Shown: positions 8,341 through 16,147 of the stretch, piece by piece | Position numbering within the stretch: position 1 is the first letter of the stretch | Layout: each line of letters starts with the position of its first letter | Assembly (NCBI GenBank): GCA_003118195.1 | Contig: BEXV01000402.1 | Location: forward strand, 50,951-67,097 | Direction: 5' to 3' | Length of the DNA: 16,147 bases | Source of the DNA: Hemicentrotus pulcherrimus | Lineage: Eukaryota; Echinodermata; Echinoidea; Camarodonta; Strongylocentrotidae | Position numbers and translations under genes: made by a program | Notes under the pieces: model-generated | What the model was told of the DNA's origin: nothing | The model's database searches: none | The model's input: only the letters and a program-made list of their open reading frames with translations

Positions 8341-8640
8341 TTTGAGCGTATTCCAGAATTGTTCGCTTTCATAATTCCCCGAACGGCGTTAATTGCATTG
8401 AGCAATATACCAGAAATCGATATCTAATCCAAAAGCTGCTGATATCCTAAACCGCTTCAGTTGCAGGGAATTCCCGTAAACGCTGAGCCCAAATCGCAGA
8501 ACAGTCCCGGAATTGCACAAGCTGGTTTAAACGTTATAAACACAGCGAGGGGAATACATTGATGCGTTTCATTTTGCTGCGTAATCTTCATTAATGCTAA
8601 TTAGTCCTTAGCAACATACTCTAGAAGATAGTGACTAACG
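8340..8640 (+). promoter_or_regulatory. candidate upstream regulatory patch
   Basis: This patch is less AT-skewed and more complex than its surroundings. It contains the perfect palindromic kappaB site GGGAATTCCC at 8466-8475. It also has a TAATCC word near 8426 (Otx/Bicoid type), and CATTAATGCTAATTAG near 8590 with several ATTA/TAAT homeodomain cores. It ends about 300 bp upstream of the TATA-like box at 8934. Function is inferred from motif density alone. Confidence 0.3.
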
Positions 8641-8653
8641 TAATTGCGATTGC

Positions 8654-8681
8654 TCTCTGTCTCTCTCTCTCTCTCTCTCCC
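8654..8681 (+). repeat. (TC)n microsatellite
   Basis: A clean run of TC units with one G interruption near its start. Confidence 0.9.
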
Positions 8682-8873
8682 TGCATCATCACAGGATCTA
8701 CGTAAGGAGCAAAAAGGGATCACTTAGGAGGAAGACTCGTTCATTATTTTATGGGTTTAATATCTTCCTTACGGTAGACATCTATTTGATCGAATTATTT
8801 CGAAAACTAAATATTGTTATTTTGAGGAATAAGAATATAACTCGTTATATAACTTTTGTAATTATAACGGTGG

Positions 8874-8920
8874 ATTGTTGACAATAGTTTAAATTAGATG
8901 CCATCGGAAGGCCACCGATG
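8874..8920. promoter_or_regulatory. two small inverted repeats upstream of the TATA-like box
   Basis: ATTGT-TG-ACAAT at 8874-8885 pairs two Sox-type cores head to head. CATCGG (8902-8907) and CCGATG (8915-8920) form a 6-bp hairpin with a 7-nt centre. Both lie within 60 bp upstream of the TATA-like sequence. Confidence 0.25.
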
Positions 8921-8933
8921 ATTCTGTGACCCC

Positions 8934-8971
8934 TATTTAAAAGTGAACGCGCCCCTTAGTGTCCTCAGCAT
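8934..8971 (+). promoter_or_regulatory. predicted core promoter: TATA-like box and initiator
   Basis: TATTTAAA at 8934-8941 is a common TATA-box variant. TCAGCAT (8965-8971) fits an initiator with the start A at 8967, 33 bp from the first T of the box, close to the usual 30-31. A start here would give a 193-nt 5' UTR before the ATG at 9160. Confidence 0.35.
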
Positions 8972-9054
8972 CTATTCTTGGATAGAGGATCGGAGTGCGA
9001 AATCAGCTTGTCAAGTTAGCTATTCAGCAATCTCGCATAGTAATACATACATAC

Positions 9055-9090
9055 ATGGACTATATCGGCCATATTGGCCTTACAACGTGA
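9055..9090 (+). other. small upstream ORF in the predicted 5' UTR
   Basis: ATG at 9055 (G at +4) opens an 11-codon frame, MDYIGHIGLTT, that stops at 9088-9090, 69 bp before the main ATG. It could dampen translation of the main frame if this is leader sequence. Confidence 0.25.
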
Positions 9091-9159
9091 AATTCTCTTG
9101 GATAATTGTGGAAAACAACACCGAAATCATAAGAAAGGGATCTATTCCAGACTGTCAAG

Positions 9160-9238
9160 ATGTTGCTTAGGATAGGAAGTTCGTGGGAAGGAGTATTACT
9201 GGTATATATCGTCTGTTTAGGGAGTATTTATTGTCAAG
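9160..9238 (+). CDS. first coding exon of a secreted or membrane protein, partial gene
   Basis: ATG at 9160 has A at -3. The frame encodes 26 residues plus one base and then meets CAAG|GTAAGT, a near-perfect 5' splice site with GT at 9239-9240, so the intron is phase 1. The peptide has signal-peptide form. Its short N-region has Arg4; residues 11-20 (GVLLVYIVCL) form a hydrophobic core with a few polar residues before it; and it ends GSIYCQ with a plausible cleavage site after Ser22 or Cys25. A lone signal-peptide exon with a phase 1 junction is a very common first-exon design for extracellular and receptor proteins. A TATA-like box, initiator and regulatory patch lie upstream at sensible distances. 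The mature protein cannot be identified because no further exon is recognised. Had the donor not been used, the frame would read into intron sequence. Confidence 0.5.
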
Positions 9239-9610
9239 GTAAGTCGCAGTGAGCAGAAATCACGGACACTGACTGCTGTGTGCCCTTTATTGTGTGTGTT
9301 TTGAATTGGCGATCGATTTGTTAATGTGTGCATATGCAGCTGAGATGGGGCTTGGCATTCTCTTCATCATTTATGTCGAAAAGCTGTTTTAAATTCGCAA
9401 CGTTTGTTTTTAGTAACAGAGACAGGTTACTGTTATTACTATGTAGAGTCAGTTCAGGCAGATAAATTTGCCCTGTGGTAGTACCATTTGCTTTTCCATC
9501 TCCCTAAGGAATATTTATACACACTTGCACTTGCAAACGCAATACAGAGTTGCACCTGCTCGTAAAATACAAATACAGTCAGACAGTGCATCACATAAAT
9601 AACTCATCTA

Positions 9611-9777
9611 CATACACGTACATGCATGTCATAGTTGTTCAGTGCATTTTGACATGTAATAAGTCGGGATATTTCCCTACAAATAATAATCCATTGATGA
9701 CGTAAATGTATCTTCGATCGGGTATGAATGCTCAATTGAAGGTTCTGCATGTTGTTCATGTACATGTACGTTGTATG
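9611..9777. repeat. imperfect inverted repeat of ACATGTACGT type
   Basis: CATACACGTACATGCATG (about 9611-9628) matches the reverse complement of CATGTACATGTACGTTGTATG (about 9757-9777) with a few differences. The words are self-complementary, which weakens the case for a true element. Confidence 0.35.
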
Positions 9778-10712
9778 GTTGATCAATAGAGCAGTTCATC
9801 TCCTCTGCTAATGCACGCAAGGTCATGATGGAAGGTCGTATGTTGAACATTAATCACTTTTTGCTATTTATGTCTGGGACAGTCGTTTTGCATCTAGTCT
9901 GATAGTGATACATGTTCATAATACATATAAACAACTTAGGCTTACTGTTGCACTATGTGAGAAGGGGAAGGATCAAGGATTGGGGTTTCCTGAAAAGGAC
10001 TCTTGTACATTTACCGGTGTGTACTACTGACAGTGTGAAGAATAGGATTTTGGGATGGCAGTCAGTGTATATGGGTGAAAATACATTGAGTTCCATGTAC
10101 ATGTAACAACATGGCAGCGCTTAAGGATATCATAGTAATAATTGTAAAGATAATGTTGATACAATACTAATATATATGAATTAATAAAAACATTTCTGGT
10201 TTTCAAGTTTCTTTTAATTTTAGAGTTTGAGAATTTTAGGTTTTTGGGAGGGTGAGATTTAGGTTTAATAGTGAGGGAGGGGGTTCCAACGTCATTGTGC
10301 AGCAGCAGTAAATGCTCTGTCACCCCAACTCCTCTTTGTTCTGGCCCCTTTGCACTATATAATGAAAAACATTTAAAATAATATTATTAAAGTTAGTGGT
10401 GCTCTGTCAAATGTAGAATTAGTTTACTTTGTATACCATATATCAAGGTAATGAGGCTCCTCTTGTTTGCTTTGCATAATGGGTCCATATTTTAATGTAC
10501 TTGACTAAAGCCTAAGCACTTTCCAAAGCAAGACTAAAACTTAACATCTTTTTCTTCCAATATTATCGTTTTGATATTTGATTACATCGTGTACCTACAA
10601 AGTTCCTGTTTCCCATGCGAGACGGACAAAGCACATGCTGTTCCAGGATGTGAGTGGAAATGACTTAACAAGTTATTAATATCCATGGCAATAAAAGGTG
10701 CCATCTCACAGC

Positions 10713-10729
10713 TCTTTGACTGTCAAAGA
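10713..10729. repeat. perfect 8-bp hairpin
   Basis: TCTTTGAC, one base, GTCAAAGA. The centre is a single T, so it would extrude poorly. TCAAAG is also a TCF/LEF-type core, present here on both strands. Confidence 0.6.
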
Positions 10730-11188
10730 CTGTTTCTCTTTAGAGCATTGCAAAGAATAAAAAATACATTAAGAATGTATACTTCCGCAAATCCACAGAA
10801 AGTGAACAAAAAAGAATGTTGCAGGATGTCATTTGGTCTGTTAAAAGCTCTGAGACTAGTGTGACTACATACATGTACACCTGCATCAACTCAATGGGAT
10901 TATAGGGTATACTATTACTATAAACTGTAAGAAAAAGTACCTTGGACTCTCCAACTCATTTTTGGCCAAACATACATGTAATGTTATCAATGTGAAAAGA
11001 AAATTCCCAATTTATGTGTTTTGCAAGGAAGGAAGGTGTTTAGTTATGTTTGTCATAGCTACATTTTGATGGATTTCTGATTTAATCATGTCGTCATGAT
11101 CCGGTCTTTGTTTTAATGACCACATGACGCTCTGTATAGAGAGGAAACGGTGTATCATTCATTATCCTGCGAGTCGTGTTGCTGGTTT

Positions 11189-11219
<31 letters not shown>

Positions 11220-11220
11220 A
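11189..11220 (+). repeat. (GA)n microsatellite
   Basis: A run of GA units with one GGG interruption. It can bind GAGA-type factors or simply be a slippage repeat. Confidence 0.9.
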
Positions 11221-12039
11221 GCTACAATGTAGGCCTGTATGTAACTTAGGCAGTATGAGGTTTCAATGACTCTGTGTTGTGGTTGGGGGGATTGGAAGGG
11301 GCTTAGTGTTAAGTCAATGAAAATAGATTCATACTTAGGAAAAGGAAATTATCCATCGAAATTGAATATAATAATAGAAACGTGGTCTAATGAATTACGT
11401 TCCTGACTAATTTTTAGTGAAAAGCTGTACTATACTTCAGGTAATATGAAGGGATGCCTTTTTGAAAATCTTTAAAAGAGCAATTGATAATTAGTTGATT
11501 TATATTTTTACACATTTATATTTTACGGGTGAGGTTATATTGAAATTGATTTTGAAGCGAAAATCAAACTGCATAAATATCACTTCAAATGATTATCCCC
11601 TATGAATCAAAATTGTGTTCATTTTCATGAATGTGGGTCTGTTACTTAACTTAACTACAAATAGTATTACTTAAACGTATATCATTTACTGTACCACTAA
11701 ATTGTGGAACTATCAGAAGTAAAATGTCTCATTCAAATTGGAATGTTTAAACCAAGTCCCTCATTTTTTCCCTTGTTTTATTTAAACACCAAAACAACGG
11801 TTCTACTTGTACAGTATTTCCACAACTTGACATGAAATGAGGAGTATTCCTGTTTTTTTCTGTGTCTGTGAAGGTCACGACAGAAAAGGTGATTCCTTCT
11901 TATCAATATTTTGATTACTGCTTGTGTGTGATCTTGAGCGCTATTCTGCGGTCTTTCATTGTGCCTGATGAGAACTAGAAGAGAATCCAAGGAGAATCCA
12001 AATATTGACTCAATCACTCTGAACACAATGCTGACCCGA

Positions 12040-12960
12040 TGTGAACTGGTGTGTGATTTCTGTCAGGTCACCTTGTCCTGTTCTGTTGACGGTCTTCCTT
12101 TTGTTTTCAAAGAATTATCATTCTGGTGTCCTTATAGGGACGTCGATCATGTGATGAAATTGGTCTACAAATAGGGAATCCCTATAAATGCAGTATACCA
12201 CCCATATCCCTTTTTCCCCTTTTTTTCTGAGCTCGTCTTGATTCTTTTGATTTTAAAGAATAATCATTCTGGTGTGGTGTCCTTATAGGGATAAAGATCA
12301 TGTGATGGAATTGGTCTGAATAAATGTAGGGAATCCTGTTTAGAGAAGTACCATCTATTTTGTAGAGCATATGACATATGAAATAATATTAAATAGGGAA
12401 GTCATGTATGAGAAGTACAGTTTAAACCCGTATTTTTGATTTAGTATTGTCTAATGTCTGGGCTTGCCTTTATTCTTTTATTTTCATGGAATGGTAATTA
12501 TGGTGTTGTCATACATGTAGGGACCAAGATTATAAAGACATTATGAAATCATTTGAAATGGCAAATCCATATCAGAGAATGACAGTTTAAACCCTATTTA
12601 CATGTATATTTATTTTGAATAGCATGGTCTGGGCTGTGTCTTCTTTTTTTAATAAACAGTAAAGTGGTAATTATGATGTCCTTGTAGAAATAAAGTGCTA
12701 ATGATTAGATGGAAAAGGGAATCCTTAATAAAGAAGAACCATAATATTTCAGCTATTTGTGTACGCTTATTATGAATAAATTATGAATCCTTATTAATAC
12801 AGTATCCTTGTTAATTGCCACTTTTACGGTACTGTACCTTCCAGTGAAATTGTTGTAAATAGGGAATCCTGATTACAGTTCAAACTAATGGTAAATCTTT
12901 TTGATGTACATGTACATTGTAGCAATGTCTGGGCTTGTTTTCATAATGTCCTATGAAAGA
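12040..12960 (+). repeat. decayed tandem array, about 145-170-bp units
   Basis: Shared words recur in fixed order. TAGGGAATCC or variants lie at 12172, 12327, 12393, about 12564, 12715 and 12860. AAAGAATWATCATTCTGGTG lies at 12109 and 12255, with diverged copies (GGTAATTATGRTG) near 12492 and 12665. GTCTGGGCTTG lies at 12456, 12627 (variant) and 12927. CAGTTTAAACCC lies at 12418 and 12583. Most spacings are 145-171 bp, with one interval interrupted by an extra partial unit. Units are heavily diverged with many indels. No open frame is kept across units. It may continue weakly to about 13060. Confidence 0.75.
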
Positions 12961-13145
12961 AAACCAACTTTTCTGAAATAACTTTTTTACCAATGAAAAA
13001 AACAATCACCATTAATTGTCCTCGTAAAGGATTTTCTAAATCATAAACTTGTGCAATCATGACCGATATTATTCCAATTTGATGCACTTTGGTCCGAAAT
13101 TCTGAAGAGACAACGTCATCATTACACAAGTAAAGACGGGACATT

Positions 13146-13160
13146 ACAAAGTCACTTTGT
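13146..13160. repeat. palindrome copy 1, ACAAAGT-C-ACTTTGT
   Basis: A perfect 7-bp inverted repeat around a central C. Its core AAAGTCACTTTGT recurs at 13738-13750 and 13980-13992. Confidence 0.7.
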
Positions 13161-13216
13161 GATCTATCTTGAAGGAAGACTACTTCTTTGTGATCTGTCT
13201 TGGAGGAAGACTACTT
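13155..13216 (+). repeat. 31-bp tandem duplication
   Basis: Units 13155-13185 and 13186-13216 match at 29 of 31 positions, differing by A/G changes only. Such high identity suggests a recent duplication inside otherwise decayed repeats. Confidence 0.9.
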
Positions 13217-13736
13217 GGATTGAGGGACTATATTCTGCTTGGGGTATGGAATGACTCATGATGTGAATGCCTGCTACCCCATGTACATGGGGAAAAAAAA
13301 TCAGGAAATTATGATCCACATACAGCCCGAAATAGAGAAGAAAAAAAAAATGGTCAGAATTGGAATAAATTGATTGATTTCTGCAGTTGTTGTGACAGGC
13401 ACTCTCATGCCTTTTGTGTTCGCAGAGCCCTGCCTTACGAGTTAAATGCCCCAACTGTAGTAAAGTTGAATGAAATGGCTAAACCATTGAAAAAGATTGC
13501 TGTGATTCATACTATTGATTGGATAATAATGAATTTTGTTAGCGTCCTTATCAATGAATTTCTAAATGTTCTTGGTTTTTTGTTTGTTTGTATTTTTGTA
13601 TTTATTGGGAAACATCATTCAATTGGAAGGCCTACACGTACATGTACATGAATGTTTTATTTTGCAAAACAATTAATTAGGAACAAAAATGGAAAACAAA
13701 ATCATGTGAACATTAAATCAGAACAAAAAGTATATA
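13217..13736. other. unassigned DNA between repeats
   Basis: No exon is accepted. Acceptor-like sequences end at about 13385 (TTTCTGCAG) and 13427 (TTTTGTGTTCGCAG), but in phase 1 both soon hit a TAA at about 13442-13444. A TACATGTACATG word lies at 13638-13650. Confidence 0.35.
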
Positions 13737-14060
13737 GAAAGTCACTTTGTAGAAGAAGGCTTGTTTTTCCTATACTTGTATTTGCAACCTGTACAATATA
13801 TTTATTTGAGAAACACTGAACAAAGTCTATTGCATATTATACATAAAGTTTTCAGGATGGCATGTCAACAAACCATTGTATCTGTATGAGTTTAGGCTAT
13901 GTCATAATACCAAGGAGCACGACCCTTATGTTGTTTACATTTGATTGGCACTTTTTTGGCAGTCCATATAAATTTACAGAAAGTCACTTTGTTCATGAGG
14001 TAAAGACTTGTTTTTGTACTTGTTTGCACCTTTATGTATTTGCACCTGTACAGTACAAAA
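13737..14060 (+). repeat. pair of direct repeats, 242-bp period
   Basis: AGAAAGTCACTTTGT at about 13736 and 13978 is followed in each copy by related text. This includes CTTGTTTTT, TACTTGT, ATTTGCA and CCTGTACA, with one copy longer by a short insertion. The intervening DNA is less clearly related. Confidence 0.6.
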
Positions 14061-14179
14061 ATTGTCTTTATGATGCAGCCTATAAATAGAACAAACAATG
14101 ATCAATCACTCCGTAGGCCTACATCCATGTGTACATTATCAGGAAGGTTTTTTAAATATTTTTTAATCATTAAAAATTG

Positions 14180-14554
14180 ATGATATGTTCATATAAATGG
14201 ATTCTAGTTGATTGCGCAATGTGCACATCGGATGTGCTATGTACCGTTATTATTGCATTTCTAATTATAGTTGCTTACATTTACATCATTCCAATTAGAA
14301 TGGCAAAGTGTATTCACTACTTGATTGATAACTATTTCAGAGTTCGTTTTTATCTCAGAATTCCATGCAGCACCATGCATTTTTCATTTATCAATTTACG
14401 AAAGTGGAACATCAAAATGATTGAATGGGCAAAATGGACATTACTTTTTATTACCAGCTATAAATTTGTAATGGAATATGGCACCTTTTGGTCAATGAAT
14501 AAACCCACAACCATTATCCAGCCATTTTGTTTCGCTTATTGCTTGTGGGCCTGA
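14180..14554 (+). other. unrecognised 124-codon open frame
   Basis: The frame opens at ATG 14180 and ends at TGA 14552-14554. It is hydrophobic, with a likely membrane segment near residues 20-38 (VLCTVIIAFLIIVAYIYIIP) and others weaker. I recognise no domain. AT-rich DNA often gives Ile/Phe/Tyr-rich chance frames, and codon use shows no clear bias. It ends just before the MITE-like element at 14566. It is listed for its length only. Confidence 0.1.
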
Positions 14555-14565
14555 TGAGATGCGTC

Positions 14566-14795
14566 ACAGAAGGTCTGTCTCCATCAGACCAAAGTTGCAA
14601 AATAACCTGCTATTTTCAGACTACCAGTATTTGAAAACAAGACCAAGATTTCTAGGGATATTTTCTCTACCAAAATATCCCGCTAATTGCAACTGCCGGT
14701 CGATGAAGATGCAAATTTGCTGACTGGTTTGAGATCCGTCAAGTTAAAATAGCAGGTTATTTTGCAACTTCGGTCTGATGAGGTCAGGCCGTTTA
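14566..14795. mobile_element. MITE-like foldback element
   Basis: Terminal inverted repeats lie at 14582-14616 and 14746-14780 and match at 34 of 35 positions. The ends read CATCAGACC(A/G)AAGTTGC inward to CCTGCTATTTT. The similarity continues outward imperfectly by about 10 bp, so the element may be about 200-230 bp. Inside, GGGATATTTT (14655-14664) and AAAATATCCC (14672-14681) form a perfect 10-bp hairpin. A diverged third copy of the end sequence is seen on the minus strand at about 14685-14712. There is no open frame for a transposase, so it is non-autonomous. No clear target-site duplication was found, so the superfamily is not assigned. Confidence 0.7.
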
Positions 14796-14799
14796 CATT

Positions 14800-15128
14800 T
14801 TGCTTCAACTGAATTGGTTGTTTGACAAATTGAAAGTAGATTGGACTGCAGCTACATCTCAGTGCCGTCTGACTGATTAATATTCATAGAGCAATGATAA
14901 TTCATAATGACTTTCTGGAGCGGATGAATGATAGCAGTGGCTGATTCTACATTGCGATATTTATTCTCTAGAGGTGCAATTATGTGTTTGTTGCCAGAGA
15001 TACAACACAGTACAGTATGTTTAAAAAGAGGATAATCAATGATACCGTTTACATGTAGTTTATGAGTTGCTAACTGGAACAATAATCAGGTTTTGCAAAT
15101 GAAATTGCATACCTGTATATGTATGGAT
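14800..15128. other. unassigned DNA
   Basis: No exon or repeat family is recognised. A 76-codon minus frame at 14852-15082 resembles nothing known. Confidence 0.4.
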
Positions 15129-15154
15129 TACATGTACATGTACATGTATGTACA
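15129..15154. repeat. (TACATG)n self-complementary cluster 1
   Basis: About four TACATG units. Each unit is nearly its own reverse complement, so the run is palindromic as well as tandem. Confidence 0.85.
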
Positions 15155-15190
15155 GTGTATTCTAGATCTGAGATAGGGGTGAAGCAGCTA

Positions 15191-15218
15191 GTACATGTAC
15201 ATGTACATGTACATGTAA
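15191..15218. repeat. (TACATG)n self-complementary cluster 2
   Basis: A second, cleaner run of GTACAT units, about 40 bp after the first. The two runs can also pair with each other. Confidence 0.9.
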
Positions 15219-15409
15219 GTCCATGGGTGAAGTAAATACCTGGTTTTTGACGAAAACTTTTTGAGACTTTGCTTACAAGTTAAAGCCTGAGACATCAGCT
15301 TGTATTTTCACAGGCAACCTAGTGGTATTATTTACAACCCTCAAAACATGCCGAACACACTTCCACCTCTTTAACCACCAAAAACAAGAAATTAATTAGT
15401 CATTCCACG

Positions 15410-15710
15410 GAACGAATGGGCACCATATGGCTGAGAGGGTTCCCGATTTGATTAGTCCCATGGTGAAACCGGCTTCCAACCGACTGACTCGAGCATCGCC
15501 TCAAGGTCAGATGCACGGCGTGAACCAACAAAAAACAGATTTTTATTTTGTCCTCGCCCTTGCGATGGAGTTCTGGTTGGTCACATCGCAACATGTGGGA
15601 GTCATATGGGTAAACGAGGGGAGTGGAGAAACAATTAAGAGGCGTGGAACGGTCAGTTTTTCTTAAGAGGAAATAGCAACTTTCGACCTTCAACTTGAGA
15701 CTTTATCGGA
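15410..15710. other. CpG-rich patch open on both strands
   Basis: GC and CpG content rise sharply against both flanks (about 20 CpG by eye). ATG at 15427 opens 79 codons on the plus strand, with a hydrophobic middle (FYFVLALAMEFWLV). The minus strand is open for 97 codons over the same span. I recognise neither product. A young transposon fragment, an exon or a small promoter are all possible. The sharp change in composition favours inserted DNA. Confidence 0.3.
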
Positions 15711-15993
15711 TCGTGGAAATAGAGATGTTACATGTACATTGCCAAGCCTTCTGCATGCTGTTAATCAATTACACTTGATTTTGTGATGAATGCGCTCTAT
15801 ATTCGTGGTTGCTTACCGTAATCCTTATAAATCGAATGTGGCGTGGTTGATCAGCAATTTATGTTTCTATGGGATTTTGATTGAGAACTTTTGATTCATC
15901 AACAGTTTCTAAAATGTTGAATCATGAAGAAATGAATGTGTGATATCAGGTCTTGACACAAACACTACAGGAGTGTATGTGGTGCCACACGGT

Positions 15994-16004
15994 CCCCCCC
16001 CCCC
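15994..16004 (+). repeat. poly-C run
   Basis: About 11 C residues followed by AAATTG, 45 bp before the second copy of the 77-bp repeat. Confidence 0.85.
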
Positions 16005-16049
16005 AAATTGTTTAACTCTAGACACCCCACAGTTAGTCATCTTAAAGGT

Positions 16050-16126
16050 ACTATGTCCCTTTTGCAGCCAACCTCAAATGCTGTAGAACTTTGCAGGAAT
16101 TATGAATATGTCATGTATGTCCTATC
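16050..16126 (+). repeat. copy 2 of a 77-bp dispersed repeat
   Basis: It matches 7102-7178 without gaps at 69 of 77 positions. It is preceded by CTTAAAGGT, possibly the start of the family. It may extend past the window end, although text after 16126 no longer matches copy 1. Confidence 0.85.
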
Positions 16127-16147
16127 TGTGAAATTTAAATGTTAGCA

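Larger units (their letters stand above)
9239..12039 (+). other. presumed intron 1, 5' part
   Basis: It begins GTAAGT. No second exon is found. It holds scattered TACATGTA-type words (9757-9769, 10094-10105, 10871, 10973), a perfect 8-bp hairpin (10713-10729), a small inverted repeat (11085-11100) and a (GA)n run. A 99-codon minus frame at 10024-10323 and other short frames look like chance. Confidence 0.35.

Noticed and set aside
9066..9079. CArG-box-like CCATATTGG in the leader
   Set aside because: Only five A/T bases lie between CC and GG; the SRF consensus needs six.
12059..12174. Exon-like reading VTLSCSVDG after TTTCTGTCAG, resembling an Ig-domain B strand
   Set aside because: The phase does not suit the phase 1 donor at 9239 (that phase hits a stop). 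The DNA is the first unit of a decayed tandem array, and other units break the frame.
13386..13444. Possible second exon after the acceptor TTTCTGCAG at about 13385
   Set aside because: In phase 1 it reads only about 19 codons before TAA. There is no donor and no recognisable protein.
14549..14782. GGCCTGATGAG and GGTCTGATGAG as a target-site duplication of the MITE
   Set aside because: The right copy lies within the inverted repeat itself, so it cannot be a flanking duplication.
15318..15400. Possible terminal exon after TGTATTTTCACAG (about 15306-15318) joining the 9238 donor
   Set aside because: It would give about 28 more residues with no domain before a stop. A total protein of about 54 residues is possible but unsupported, and the acceptor is ordinary.

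Overview
This window looks like nuclear DNA of a marine invertebrate. An echinoderm such as a sea urchin or sea star fits best, but that is an impression, not a proof. The sequence is AT-rich and gene-poor. It holds long C/T-only tracts, (TC)n/(GA)n runs, TACATG-type self-complementary repeats, AGGCCT-type words, a tRNA-derived SINE-like element and several inverted-repeat elements. I see no bacterial operon layout, ribosome binding sites, rRNA, CRISPR array or intact transposase. Nearly all open frames are short, cross low-complexity DNA and look like chance.

Layout. 1-412: C/T-rich edge and unique AT-rich DNA. 413-1022: a large imperfect inverted repeat (arms of about 185-195 bp, 232-bp spacer). 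1033-2100: small repeats, a CpG-rich patch with an E2F-type motif, and a (CT)n run. 2211-2896: a unit bounded by short inverted repeats, with a minus-strand tRNA-derived SINE inside it. 3111-3598: a roughly 490-bp pyrimidine tract. 3600-5017: nothing recognisable. 5018-5480: a possible small first coding exon (5240-5270) with YY1-like, ETS-like and GC-box motifs nearby. 5540-8340: mostly unassigned, with a second pyrimidine tract, one copy of a 77-bp dispersed repeat and a possible polyadenylation signal.

8340-9240 is the most gene-like part. It has a candidate regulatory patch (perfect palindromic kappaB site, homeodomain-type motifs), then a TATA-like box and initiator at ideal spacing. A start codon at 9160 follows, encoding a 26-residue signal-peptide-like sequence that runs into a consensus 5' splice site at 9239. 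I read this as the first exon of a plus-strand gene for a secreted or membrane protein, with the remaining exons probably beyond the window.

If so, 9239-16147 is intron 1. It is repeat-rich: scattered and clustered ACATGTAC motifs (none seen upstream of about 9.6 kb), a decayed tandem array with a 145-170-bp period (12040-12960), smaller tandem and palindromic repeats (13146-14060), a MITE-like element with 35-bp terminal inverted repeats (14582-14780), a CpG-rich patch (15410-15710) and a second copy of the 77-bp repeat at the right edge. No complete gene can be read from this window.
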